A stretch of 64,000 nucleotides of DNA from positions 1,966,736 through 2,030,735 of the forward strand of contig VWZX01010081.1 in assembly GCA_013399015.1 (NCBI GenBank), in the 5' to 3' direction. Below are positions 1 through 12,480 of this stretch, one piece after another. Source of the DNA: Galbula dea (Eukaryota > Chordata > Aves > Piciformes > Galbulidae). How positions within the stretch are numbered: position 1 is the stretch's first letter; every line of letters begins with the position of its first letter. The notes beneath the pieces are model-generated. The model made no database searches, was not told the origin of the DNA, and saw only the letters and a program-made list of their open reading frames with translations. The translations under genes and the position numbers were made by a program.

Positions 1-56
1 GAATTTACCCCCCGATTTCTGTAAAACCCAACAAACCCGAGCGGGGCCGGACGGCT

Positions 57-179
57 ATGGCCGAGGGGCACGCCGCGCGCGTGCCTCGCGCCTGGCGCGG
101 GGCAGGGGTGGGCCGGGGGCGGGCCGCTGCNCTGCCCGCTCGCTGCGTGAGGCAAGCCTCAGCCGGCGCTCGGCGTTGA
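57..179 (+). other. Possible upstream ORF (40 codons)
   Basis: The only ATG before the proposed start codon is at 57. It opens a 40-codon frame that ends at TGA 177-179, well before the main ATG at 294. The frame contains the undetermined base at 131, and its peptide is Arg/Ala/Gly-rich, as expected from translated GC-rich promoter DNA. It matters only if transcription starts before 57. With a start nearer the gene, the ATG at 294 is the first in the mRNA. Confidence 0.2.
115..126 (+). promoter_or_regulatory. GC box (Sp1/KLF-type site) in the core promoter region
   Basis: A GGGGGCGGGCC motif lies about 170 bases before the start codon. It matches the GC-box consensus bound by Sp1/KLF zinc-finger factors. 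A second GGGGCGGG lies at 526-533 in the start of intron 1. I saw no TATA box upstream of the start codon. Together this suggests a dispersed, GC-box-driven promoter. The transcription start cannot be fixed from sequence alone, but it probably lies between here and the ATG at 294. Confidence 0.5.
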
Positions 180-293
180 AAAGTGACGGCGCGGCGGCGG
201 CTTCCTGCAGAGGCTCCGCATCCACGGTTGGCTGGCAGTCAGGGTCGCTCCTTCTTTTCGTCCGTCCGTCCTTCTTTCCGCGGTGCGGTCGCG

Positions 294-375
294 ATGTCCG
301 CGCTTCTCCTGGCCCTCGCGACGCTCTGGGGATTACCGCCAGTCGCCGAGGCGCTGGCAGCGGCAGCCGGCGGAG
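294..375 (+). CDS. LRP1B: Exon 1 of an LRP1B-like LDL-receptor-related protein (signal peptide)
   Basis: This is the first coding exon: 27 full codons plus one base, giving MSALLLALATLWGLPPVAEA and then a short Ala/Gly stretch. It is a classic signal peptide with a hydrophobic core at residues 4-16 and a small-residue cleavage region around residues 18-22 (AEALA). The human LRP1B N-terminus as I remember it (MSEFLLALLTLSGLLPIARV) has the same length and register, sharing the initial Met-Ser, LLAL, TL, GL, P and A positions. LRP1B is a very large endocytic receptor that binds and internalises extracellular ligands at the plasma membrane. The exon ends in phase 1, the phase used between LDL-receptor family modules. 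The frame is open upstream, but only through non-ATG codons; ATG 294 has G at -3. The identification rests on a short peptide, so another secreted or membrane protein is possible. Confidence 0.66.
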
Positions 376-381
376 GTAAGG
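376..381 (+). other. LRP1B: Splice donor of exon 1
   Basis: The junction GGAG|GTAAGG is close to the vertebrate donor consensus. It cuts the open frame after 82 coding bases, leaving one base of the next codon (phase 1). The frame continues open to 653 through intronic CpG-island DNA, but the signal peptide followed at once by a strong donor, as in LDL-receptor family genes, supports splicing here. Confidence 0.72.
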
Positions 382-670
382 CGCGTCCGCGGAGGAACGC
401 GGAGACTAGGCTTGCTCGTTGCGCGCCGCTAGGTGAACTTTCCGCCTGTACCGGCTTTTCCCTCCGGGGAAGTTTTGCGGTGCCTTGCGCGCCTCCCTGC
501 CCATCCGTGCCGCGCTGCGCTGCGCGGGGCGGGCGCGTCTGCGGAGCGCTCCCTGCAAACTTGGGTGCTGGGAGCGGCGTGTGCGGGGCTGAGGCTCCCG
601 GCGGAGCTAGGGCTGGGGTGAGCCCGGCACCGGCGACAAGTAAACGGGGATGAGTGGAGCGGGGGAGAGG

Positions 671-814
671 GATGTGCCCCTTCGTGATCCGTCTTGAGGG
701 ATTTGCTTTCCCAGTTATCCAGTTTGAGGGATGCGATCCGGGTTGTGGGACGTGCTCCCTCCTGCCTCTGTGATCCGGGTTGAGGGATGTGTCCCGTAGA
801 GATCCCGGTTGAAA
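671..814 (+). repeat. Degenerate ~30-bp minisatellite in the CpG island
   Basis: About five diverged units end in variants of GATCCGGGTTGAGGG: 671-700, 701-730, 731-749, 750-786 and 787-814. Fuller units begin with GATGTGTCCC-like sequence. Unit lengths are 30, 30, 19, 37 and 28 bases, so both point changes and indels have accumulated. The array lies in intron 1, about 300 bases after the donor, and keeps several CpGs. Confidence 0.65.
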
Positions 815-1250
815 GCGCCGTCTCTGAATTACCCCCCCCGCTTTAACGAAGCCAGGTGGGAGGTGGTTGCGGGGTCCGGTCCTCCGTGGAAGTACCTATA
901 CGCTTACCGGTCCGGCGGCTCCCCGGGCAAGCCCCGGGTCTGGGCGGCAGCGTACTACCGAGATGGCTAATGCCCTCCGCTCTCCCGAGCCTTTCCAAAG
1001 TTCCTTCGTTTAATTTTGCCAAGTTGCCACCCGCGTAGTATCGGCGCTTGTGTTTCGGCAGCGGACAGCTGCTGAGCTCGGTGAGGGAGCAGGAGCTTAG
1101 GACCCTTCAGCCGAGGTGTGGAGAATCTCAGAAGTTGCAGCTCTTCTTCTTCTGCGAAGAAGTCTCTGATCAAAGAGGGTAGCGGTCCTCCCGCAGGAGT
1201 CGGTGTCCGGCTTTACTTGCCGCGTTTTGTACTGTTACCAGCCTTTTCTT

Positions 1251-4200
1251 ATCTCCCTGGGAGGTGTTTGTATTGACTCTTAGCAAAGTACAGAGCAAGT
1301 CCCTTTCTGTTCTGTTCGGGTGCGGGGATGGATGGCAGTATGCTGCTCTGACTCAGGTTTTCTCATCGCTGCAGAAAACACCGCTAATCAGAAAATAGTC
1401 TGGCAGCTTGTTTGTAGCCCTTGTACTTCAAAACTGCGTGGTCTCATGAATGAGACTGCTTCGAATGTTGTTGTACTCGGTCTGCCAGGGTTTAGCTAGA
1501 TTTCAGTAGGAATGTAACTCTGCAAAGCATTGAATTCTCACTGTTAGTCATCCAGCTCCGCTCCATCACGTACATGCAACCTACTAATTTGTTTGATAAC
1601 TGCTTCCAACTCGTTTAGGTGAGTGTGTATGCCTCTAGATAGTCAGTCTGTGGTATGGATTTCTGCTTCAGTCGAACTACCAACCCTCTCCAATCCCCTT
1701 CCCACCTAGCTATCAAAATTACAGAGGTGATTCATGCTGTAAAAAGGAGAAATAACTACCTATCAAAGGGAAAAGTATTGCTGCAGCATCAGAAACTTGC
1801 ATGTTTTAAACACTGCGTTGTAAGGTATGAGGATATTGCAAAGAAATGAGACTAGGGTTCAATATAATGGCACCTGAACAGCCAGATAGGAAAGGTTCTT
1901 AGGAAATCTTTTGGTTTTATGAGTGGTACATATGCTTTTACTTTGATCCATGATGATTCGTGGTTGTGATAGTGCTTTTTTTAATGGAAAATATTTCAAG
2001 AACTTTCCATGGTATTCACAAAATGGTCAGATTATGTTTCAGCAGCTGTACTGTGCATCTCATCTTATGGACAAAAAACTAACTTTCAAACATTTTGTGG
2101 AATTGTTCTGGAACTCTGTCCTCCTTGATGGAGATAAGCAGGTGCCAATTATTCATGAATGTTAATTTCTGGTGTTTCAGTTTTGCTTCATTTTCCCTTC
2201 CTTTTGTTTTCATAGTTACCTTGCTCTGATTTAGTATTTCACATAAAAAAAAAAAAAAGTGCTGTCAGCTTCTATTAAAATCAATCCCATCTTAAAAGGC
2301 AGCATCCTTGTAAATCGTACCAGCCCAAAAAGTGGGATAAATCAAATATACTTAGAATCAACTAACTCATCATATCATAATGTCATGTCTTATCAAAACC
2401 GAGTGGAGTGCAAATTAGGACTTAAAAGGCATTTTGTTTAAAAAATGTCAAGTAGTCTCAACCTAAAAGGGATTCAGGATGAGGCATCCAGAAAGAGAAT
2501 TACATTTTGCACATCAGATAAACTTTATGATACACTGCAAAAATTATTGACCATACCAAGCTGATTTTCCTTTCCAGGAGGAAATTCTGAGTCATTGGAG
2601 CATGCTAAGCTTAATGTATGTGAAAGGCACTGAAATTTAGAATGCACTGAGGCTCACCATTGGTAATAAGAGAATTGGGAAAATGTCACAGGTTGTGATA
2701 ATAGCAGTGTTGTGGTAGCCATGGTAATATAAAATATTAGTGAGGTGCTCTAGGGAGAGGTAACACCTTCTGTTAGACCAGTGGAAAAAAAGAGGTGGGA
2801 CTGGTAGATAACATCAGAGGAGAAGAAAAGGTGGTGGTGGGAAAACCCTGCTGAAGTTTGAACTGTCTAACCTTTTCTTTGGGTTTGAAATAAAAGGAAA
2901 TTCTTCCAATGTACCAGGTCTGTCCTTAGCCAGGTTACAACTAGTTTGATATTTTATACATATATATGTATTTATATATAGGATGGGGAGCTGGAGGTGA
3001 GATGGAAAAAGGAATCCAGCCACAGGAGGGTGATAGGATAAGGGAGAAGTCCTGTGGCTGAGGTTGTACCTTTTAAGCCATGAAGAAGTGTGGTTTCACA
3101 TGCTTCAGTTGCCTCTTCCTGAGGATGCTCTTGGACCCAGATTCCCTTAAAGTTATCCTGTGAAGGATTTGCATTGATATTGCAGCTATTGCAATAAATG
3201 AATTTTAGAAGCCTGAGAAAAACCTTGCTGACAGCAAGCTGAGAAGACTGCACTTGTTACCTGCTCTCCCTAAAGACATGGAGGGGAGCTTCACAGGTCC
3301 CATCTCCACCTCCTGAGCACTGAAGGTGCTCCACAGCTCTGATGGGTGTATTTCCTTCCCACAGCTCTCTCCAGCCTTGGAGCTTCACTTTGGCTTCATG
3401 CCTAAGCTCCTACATCCCTTTTGTCATACCTGTTTGGTTTTTGTGTCTCTGCTGCTGTGGAATGCCCTTACATGAATTTACTGTGCTAATTGGCATGATT
3501 ACCTAGAGGTTATCCAAATTACACAGGTGCCTCAGATAACAGGAGCTTGATTGGGATATTCTTAACAAATGTGTGGTGGTGTCAGTGAGATGTATTAATG
3601 AGTTGTTATTAATGAGTGTGTTGCTTGTTATTAATTGGCTTTCTGTCTGTGGTGAAGCTGCTGGTAGGTTTGTGTTTGGTTTTGGTGGTAGATCACTTCT
3701 TTGCTACAGACTCTTTTATGTGCTGTTTTAGTGTTTGTTCTGTCCTTCAGGTGCTGGACTGATGAAACATATTGTCAGCAAAGTCTTACAAGAGGTCCTA
3801 CTGTAAGGGTAGATCTTACATTGAATGGGAAAACATTGCCAGATAATGTAAAACTCAAGTTCCCTGAGCAATGGCATATCACATAATTAATTGTTTTATT
3901 CTTTTGGGTTATTTTTAAGCTCTTTTAAAGAAGGAAAGACAAATTTTCATGAACATTTCTCCTCTCTGCAGTCACAAACACTTTCAGAACTTCTGTCTTC
4001 ATTCCACTTAGCAGGGAATTTATTGTTTCACAGTGGCCTTTGACCATATTTAAGTGAAGGCTGGGAACAAATTACTTGGAAATGGAATTTTCAGGTTTAA
4101 GGTTCAGCTGGATTACTCAGCCAGGTAGCAGAAACACAAACCAGGTGAAACAAATCTGTCTCCTTGTGATGACTGCTGATGGACTTCATTCCTGGTAAGA

Positions 4201-4496
4201 TGCCACAGCAGGCAACAGTGAGTACATCAGGAGGCTTTACAAGTGTCTTGTTACTGGTAGCTTAATGTTTGAACCTGGGTGTACCAAGCAGTACTCTGTT
4301 TATGCACACTAAGCTCCAGTTTGGTCATCCTTTGGAAAGTGTACTCAAAGGATTAAAAAAAAATGAAAATAGGCTGTTTCTATGCTGTACTACAGACCTC
4401 TATGTTCTTATACTTTTGTTTTGCCTTTAACCTAGGTAATAAGTGTTGGTAGCTTACATGCAAAAGTGATGCTTCCAAGTTCACAGTGATTGCCAC
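1251..4496. other. Unique intronic sequence, no gene seen
   Basis: CpG density drops and the DNA becomes AT-rich. It holds a 14-base A run at 2245-2258 and a short TATA-rich stretch near 2955-2980. The open frames here (for example 1950-2165 and 3701-3886) have no recognisable domain or coding-like composition. Confidence 0.6.
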
Positions 4497-4546
4497 TTAT
4501 TTATTCCTAATTTATTTATTTATTTGATTTATTTATTCCTTATTTC
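4497..4546 (+). repeat. Imperfect (TTTA)n microsatellite
   Basis: Repeated TTTA/ATTT tetranucleotides interrupted by TCC and GA occupy about 50 bases. It is an ordinary simple repeat. Confidence 0.75.
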
Positions 4547-7500
4547 TTAAGCACTTATCATTACAGAAGCAAAATTACAGAGGAGAGTGAAAATATGTTG
4601 AGGAATTTAGGATGGTGGTTAGAAGGATGTGTGCTAAGAGGTAATTGAAGACAAAAATTGTGGGAGAAGTCCACAAGTGCAATTTCAGTGACTGGTTTCA
4701 TAGACAATCTGTGATGCATGTGTGTCCTCAGTTGAGTATGTGATTGCATGCACAGAGCCACTGACTGCTGGAGTGTGAGCAACCTCTGTGTGTGGTTTGC
4801 TGTGAACTGAAATGCACATTTTCTCATGTGAATTTTTGTTTTGAATTGAGTGGATTTGGAGAGCTTTTCTATAATAAACAGAGAAGTGGTAGAAACACAC
4901 AAAGTGTTTAGAAGGGTAAAATACTTTTTAGAATTCAGAAGTAGGTGTTTGATGTGAAAAGACTATATGTAAACTTCTTTTGTAGCAGACCTTTTACTAA
5001 TTTATCATAGAGTTTCTGCTGATGCTCCTGCAGGTTGAAGTTGCTGTCCTCCAAAGACATAGAGGAAGAAGCTCTGAATTCACACAGTGGTTCTTTTGAA
5101 GTGTTACATAAATGCTGCTCTGTAAATCTGGGTGGATGACATACCTTTAATGTTCATAAGGACTCCACTACATCTTCATTTAGAAGTGGCAAAACTCACA
5201 CTGCCTTCAGTCTGCAGCTTGGACGTGTGTGTTCCTCCTGCACCTTGTTACAGGTTCTTTTATCTGTTGTTTTCAGTTGAAGAAAATGGGTTTCTCTTTA
5301 TCATGTTGCCTCTACAGGGCATATGTAATTTTAATTTGTGAATTTGGAATTATAACCATGTGTAGAAATGCTAGCAATTTAGGTAGTAGAACATTGGTTT
5401 TGTTTGAGTAGCATACTTTGAATCCCAGCATGTTGTTGCTTTTTTTCTAGTTTTTAATGTATTAAAATGCTCTTTAATAGTCTTGTTCCTTCTAATGCAA
5501 TTAAAATCTTTGCTTGGAGATCTCATTTTAATTGCACTTACCCAAAACATTCTTAATGATGAACAGTGAAGATGAAAATACCAGAACCTTGCTATTTTTG
5601 TGCAAGTCATACAGACTACTGAGTCTGTATTTAGTGTGAGTCTGGGCTAAGTGTAGACACTGCAGAACTAGGTCTTAAATTTGTAAGTGCAATTGGGAAC
5701 TAATTGGATTTTTTTGATACCATTACTCAAACAATGACTGTGCACCTTCTGTCCAGCCCACTAGTTTGTTTAATTAAACAAGTTATTTTTTTTTCCCTGA
5801 AGTTGTATCTATTGAAAGATGAAAATATTTGTAAATGCAATTATATTCCAGCTAGAGAGTCAGTTATTGACTATAATGTGAAACATTCTCAAAGTATATC
5901 AAAACTTCCTAGTGCTGTGAAGCAGAATCTTCCTTTGTTAGGTGAAATAGGCAGGACTTGTTAATGTGAAATCAGCCACCCCAGCCAGCTGTGGTCCTGC
6001 TGACAGGACACCTTTGCTTTGTGTGTGTGAGGATGCTCCAGAACCTCTGCAGGCTGAGGAAGGGCAGTTCCCTGGGGGTGCTAGGCTGTGTGTGAGCAGG
6101 ATTGGACCTGGGTAATGGAATTCCAATAAAACTCAGTCAGTGCCTTTTAATTAGATTTAATGGGAACTGGGAAGGATCATTAGAGAGATAAACACATGCT
6201 TTTGCCAGTAATATGTTCACTATATTATTAATCTGATTTAATTTGGAAGATCCTCATGGCAGGAGTAAGATCTCCCTATGTACCTTGGGAAGTGTTATAT
6301 GAGTCTATTATATTTTGTTGCTCTATATGTCATTGCTTCCCAAGCAGTATGTAAATAGGGATTTGGGCTCTGTGGTGTTTATGAACCCTCCCAATCTGAG
6401 TATAGAGTTGGATGCTAGAAAGAAGGTTGTAAGTCTCTTTAGCAACCACATTCTTATTGGCTGTTTCATAATGAATGTGTACTACTAACAAAACACTGCA
6501 GAATGCACAATGTACTGCTAAGTGATAGGGCTCTTAGAGATGATGTAATGCCAGTCTGGAGGTGAGGTACACAGAGAAATTTGGTTCAGTTAGGAACACA
6601 GTCTGATTCTCTGAGGTGGAAGAACAGAGATTACAGTATTAAGAGTTGTAGATAGAATCTGAATCCAGAAATGCACTTCCAACACCTACTGGATGTTCCT
6701 GAACATCTCACATGCTGCTGCTTGCTGAATGATGTGTCCCTTCCGGAGGAGCCAAGCTGTTGATACTGAGCTTTGCTTCAGAAATAAGGATGTACTTAAT
6801 AACAATGCATTTTGGACTATATTGCCTGCTTGTCAGCAGGACATCCCTTGGTAACTTCTGTGTATGATACTATTGAATGACTTGTGCTTCAGGTATAACA
6901 GGATAAGATAAAAGTTAAGCTTTCAGAGTAAGAAGAATATGTATAATTCCTCAAGGTCTTCACTACCGTAGAGCTCTCTTTTAATAGCAGTTCATAAGCT
7001 TTGCTACAGTTTTTATGTGACAAAGAGCAAAGAAAACTTGGAGAATGAAAAGGTTGAGTTCTGGTTCTTTTCAGTGACACATTGACATGGGGATAGACAA
7101 TGGACAAGACAAATGCTGCAGCAGTGCTTTGCAATAGCAGTGTTTTTTCATGTGAGGTGTCCTGTCAAGGAGAAAGACTGTTCTGTTAACATGTACACAC
7201 ACTCCCACAAAAAGATGCCCATGTGACTTTCATCTAATGCTTTATGATTTTAATTTACCTACCTGCAAGCTAGCAAAAACATTACTGTCAGCAATATTTA
7301 AAAATAAAGTTCTAATATTGTCAAGTAGTTGAAGCTGCTAGTTCTACTGTTCTCAGGGGCTGTGATATGGTGGCAAGCACGTGGCTTTCTGTCTCCCTTA
7401 TGCAGGAAAGTATTTTTCCTCAAACCTATTCTTCTGAAAAGTTCTAAGGCACTGGCAGTACAACAGTGCTGCCATTTCTGATACATCCCTGTTCAAAATT

Positions 7501-10500
7501 TGGAGAAATGCTGTGGTGTTGTATAGTCATAAAAACACAAGTTAAAGGAAGTTATGCTAATGCAAGAAGATCATGAAAAATCACAGTAATTTTCTAGATG
7601 ATAGATAGGTTTCCCCAAAACACCTGCCTCTTATTGCTTGCAAATACTGTGAAGATAAAAGAGGAGAGAGCAAAGTAAGATCATAGCTGGTTGGATGCTC
7701 TTTTGCATATGTAAACACACACTGATTTACCCAAAGTGTGTTGGTATTTGTGTAAAACTGTGTGCTTATGAAATGAAAGGATGTCAGTTGCCAATGAGAC
7801 TTTTTTTTTTCCTCTGGAGAAGAAGTTTTTATTTATGTTTTACTGTGCTAACAAACAGATTACAGACCTGAATCTGTCCCACTGAAATCAATGGATTCTT
7901 TGTTTTGTCCTTGGTAGTTACATACCAGGCTGCAAGTAAATGTGAGGGAACTTTGGACCATTTTATTACAATTTCACTTAAAAGTTGTAAGTAGAGGACC
8001 TTTAATTAAATTGTATTGTCTGCATTGTCCTATGACATTTATGCCAGAAATACCTATTAATATTTTTATTCCAAAGTGTGATTCAGTTTTGTCTGGGTTC
8101 CTTAAGCTGAACCCTCTGCATTGTATTTCCCCACATCTAATTTTAAAATATATGGCTCCCACTTGTGATTACTTTTTATTTCTCATTTGTCATAATCCTC
8201 TAGAAGATGAATTAGTACATACTTTTAATAAATGATAACCAGATTATTTCTCATGTAAAAAATGAATTTGTGCAGAGACCACCTTCTCATGAGGACAGAA
8301 AACCAGAGGAAATTCCAAGCAGCTCAGTATGTTAAGATGTGTATGGTCTGCTACTTAGAAGTTATTAAGTTAGTTAAAGCTAGTTCTGCATAACACAGAT
8401 AAAGCTGCTGGTTTTCTAGATGAAGCACTACACTTTTCATCCTGAAAAGTTTGTCTTGCTTTTGGTGGGTTTTGATGATTTGGAAAGAATGTAAAGCTGG
8501 TACTTTCTCAGGGAGCACATTAGTTCCCTATGAATCTCTGCAGACTTCTCTGGGGATGAGAACATTTGACTTTCTTTGGAGACCTTTGTTAAAGGAGCTA
8601 TTTTTCCAGCAGTATTTCATAAAGCATAACTAAGGATGGTCAAACCTGTGTGTTCTCTAGTGCTGACACTCATGAACTGCCTGGAGGGAAACTGGCCTGA
8701 CTTCCAAGTTCATCAGAAACACTTGGTTTAAAATATTCTTATTTTATGTAACTGTGAAGTTGTTTTTTGAGGGTTGTTTGCAGGCAGTGGGTGTTAAGGA
8801 CTTGGAATTAAGGAAAGCAAAGGAAGAAGGCTGCAAAACTGAATGAATTCCTTTGGGTTCCATGTTCTAAGCAGTGTTGTTTATTCTTATATTCAGGTTA
8901 CAGAAAACAAAGAATGGTTCCTTCATAGTAGTGTCTTACTATAGTAGTCTTAGGCAAAACATTTGAGGCTGCAATATTATATAGTGCATATTGTATGTGC
9001 AGTCATATCCAAGGGAGATGAAGCAAGTCAGAACTACAAAAGTGTGAAAACTAAAGCACTGTCTCATGCCTACAGCTTGTCAGGGTGAATTGCTTTTATG
9101 GCTTTGATAGAAACAAAGCAAGGCTACATTGGAGCTAGAAGGGATTTTGCAGGCAGTGTCTTGGAGGCTAACCTGAGCTGCAACAGCTAATGGTAAAGGG
9201 CTGCAATAAGCCACTTTTCTGAGAAAGTATTGCACATACATGCATGCTTATATAAAATCTTGGATACATGGGGTGAGCCATGAAAGGTACTATTGCCTAG
9301 TATAGCAAAGCCAGGACTGCTAAGCATTTTTTTTGGAGGAGACAAAATCTCCTACCCTGACCCCACTGGCCCAGTAGCACATTTCCTCAGATTGGAGGAA
9401 GCTCTTCAGGTCAGTGTGTTATGTACAGACCCATCTGAATGAATTCAGTGGCTTGTGCTTGCTATGTGACATTTCTTTCTCTGGTTTTCAACTGGCTGTG
9501 ACTTGAACAGGGTTGACAGTACACAATATTACCCATTTACTCTGTAGATTATACTCCTCTGGAGAATTGGTGTCAGCTAATCTGCCACTTCTGCATTTTC
9601 AGAGACCTGTGAACTGCATCTCCAGTGGTATCACAGGAGAGGGTCAAATCTAGCTTTCTGTAACTTGCTTATCTGTTTCCTCCAGATTTCTAGGCATGTA
9701 TATCCAAATCTCCAGCCTTTGTTAACTTACTTTGTCCTGTGAATAGTTTACTCTCTGTGTAGAAATTCTGTCTCTCAATATCCAATTTTGGCCATTCTTA
9801 GCATGGTAAGCAGTTTGAAGCAGATGGTTGTCAACAGATGATGACAAAATTCTGAAATGCTTCTCCAATACAAATTGTGAGGCTCAGTATTTAAAGCACA
9901 TTGGAGCAGATAAAACCTGCTTATATTTCCAATGCCATTATTACCTTTGCTGTTGAATATTCTTAGTACAATTCATACATTTCCATGAAAAATTGTTTCT
10001 TTTACTGGAAACAGCAGAACTCCCCTAACCAATTAGCAGTATTCAGTAATGAGTAAAACACTCTGAATCACATTATGATTTTGTCAGTTAGAATTGTTGA
10101 AAGCTCCTCAATGAAAGTGCTCTGGGTTAGGTTAATTGGTGGCCTGTCTTCTCACAGTAGTGGCAGAGTGTGTTAAAAGTCCTTTGCAAAAAGTTGTAAT
10201 ACAGCTCAATTCACAGGGATTGCCATTCTGTTGTTGACTGGTGCTCTGAAGACAACCAATAAGACTGCAAAATTCAGGAGAGCTTAGTATGTGGATGTGA
10301 ATCTTAGGAGTATAGCTAAAGGTGTTTGCAGGAAATAAATGCTAAAGAGCTAGGAGATGTAGCATGGCTTGGATTCTGCATCACGTTTGCTAATCCAGCA
10401 ACTCAGAATAATTTAAGTGCATTATAAAAGGCTGTTTATGTGGCTGTGACAAGCATGATGCAAATATGCAGATTTAAGAGAGTGCCTTCTACAAGTTTAT

Positions 10501-12480
10501 ATATCTTAATGAAATATGTCAGAGTGGAACAGATCATCAGTCAGTTTAGTCCCACAGTAGCCTCTTTTTTTTTCCTAAAGATAGCACAGCATGTCCTTGG
10601 TGGTCCTAGGAGTAAATTAACACTGCAGAGTGCTTCCTCTTGAAGCCAGCTAATGACATTCTCTCTAAATTTAGGGAAGAAATACTTGTCTGGTGAGGAT
10701 GGTCATCTTGAAGTGGTCACCACTCTCTGATGATGCCTACATAGAAGTAATTCTCCTTCCTAGTTTTAAACAATTCCTTTGTGCCATTCCATTTGCTGTC
10801 CTGTTTGATGCTGAGTGGAAAAGTTGCCCTACCCAAGTGGAAGTCTCTGAATGTGTTTCATGTGACACCTGAGAAGCATATGCTGGCCATGGGCTTTGCA
10901 ATAGTACTGTGGGCAATCAGAGTGGTAATTGTAGTTGTTCACTTCTGATTTCACACTGGCACCTTGAGTAGGATATCTCTCTATTTTTATGTCTATCATA
11001 TTTACAAAATCTCATGCTTGGGAAAATCTCTTACAACTTTAGGTGATCAGGTGCTGCAGAGCTTATCAGAGAGTAGCAGCTTTTGATGATGCATGTGCCT
11101 GTTGAATGCTGCTTTCATTAGGGATGGCAGCCTTAGGGGAACAAACTAGAAGTGGATAATGGAAATGAAAGAGGCAGGGAGAGTTACTGGTTGAATTGCA
11201 GGATTATTTCATTTGATATGGTGCAAGAAAGGCCGTGTCCAGTACAAAACAACCCCAACCCTAAAGGCTTCCACAGTGCTTCAGAACCAAAAAGAGCTTG
11301 TGTTTCTGTAATAGGTGAAGAGATAAGCAGCAACATCTGGCAGGTGCAAGTATTCTTTTATATAAGGCATGGGGAAATCAGCCTCCCTTCTTTCTTACCT
11401 GAAAATGCAGTGCTTGCTTGATGCACTTGCTATAGGGAATGACTGCATTAGTAAAGAATTCATGGTTTATCTGGATCTAATTTTTAAAGAAATGAATGAT
11501 AGCACACTGTGGGACTTCAGGTCTGTATGGGTGTATTTTACATTCACCTGCCTTATTCTAGACTTAAAGAATTATTTTGGTTTTTTTGCAACTGAAAAAA
11601 TAACTGAAGGTTTAAAGCAGCTCATCCCAACAGGAATCGCTAGCATTATAAAGGGAAAACCAGTCAGATGTAGTGATGTTCTAATAACACAAAGTAATCC
11701 TCCTATACTGAAGTAATAAAGTTGCATGGGCTACAGTTAACTTTCTTGTCAGCAGATTTCTATTGACACCTCTCTGTCAAAAAGATGAAGTGGAGAGTAA
11801 AACCTAACTGTTTTCTCTTATGTTAAATGTATTCTGGAAAGCTTTTGTGAAATACAAAGCATATGGACTTTGCAGATAGTGTTTGCATTTGGGACTTGTG
11901 GGGAAATTTGTGAGCTTTGTGCTGTGGAAATCATTGCCCTTTAAAGCAACTGGTTATATTAAAAATAAGCACATCCCTCAAAACTGTATTTTGTAGAGTA
12001 GTCTAATCTTTAGAGGTTTGTTTTTTATTTGGAGCAGGAGTGTATAACTGTTAATATAAACTGAGTTTCAAAATTGGCCACTTTGAATGCATAGCTAGAT
12101 CTACTAATTTTTAGTAAGAAATCTGTTAGTGTTTAAAAGCAACAGGCAAACCCCAAACCCTGGCAAGCTAAGCCAGACTACTTTGCTCTTGTGGGTTGAA
12201 ACTGTCTAATAACATAGTCCAAAAGCTCATTAATATTGATCTTCTTAATTCTCTCAATAACCTGAATGTTGTTTCTAATTATAAGAGGACTAGAAAGCAG
12301 ACTAATATGTTCTTAGATGTCAGTCTGATGGACCACAAAACAACCAAAAGGCTATTCTTCAAAAGCAGTAAGTAGGAGGTATGCACATGATTGTGATTAG
12401 CCAGTAACAATGTGTACCCATATTTTATGAGGGGAGGAGGAACCCCCAGACACTTCAAACATGTACTTTCTGCTAGCCCT
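4547..12480. other. Unique AT-rich intronic sequence, no gene seen
   Basis: I see no CR1 element, splice-flanked coding segment or RNA gene. The longer frames (7942-8235, and 11152-11421 overlapping 11369-11716) are in low-complexity AT-rich DNA and show no domain. A 10-base T run lies at 7801-7810. Confidence 0.55.

Larger units (their letters stand above)
1..1250. promoter_or_regulatory. CpG island spanning promoter, first exon and start of intron 1
   Basis: The first ~1.2 kb is very rich in G, C and CpG, whereas the rest of the window is AT-rich and CpG-poor. The density is highest at 1-650 and fades through about 1,200. Such islands mark the promoters of many vertebrate genes, and this one surrounds a signal-peptide exon, which fits a TATA-less promoter. 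One base (131) is undetermined. The island may begin before the window, so its left edge is unknown. The right edge is judged by eye. Confidence 0.88.

Noticed and set aside
183..653. 156-codon frame running through exon 1 and beyond it
   Set aside because: It begins at a non-ATG codon and continues through a strong splice donor into GC-rich intron. Only 294-375 looks like genuine coding sequence.
11152..11716. Two overlapping + frames of 89 and 115 codons
   Set aside because: They overlap in different frames, lie in AT-rich DNA, and show no domain, splice context or CpG retention.
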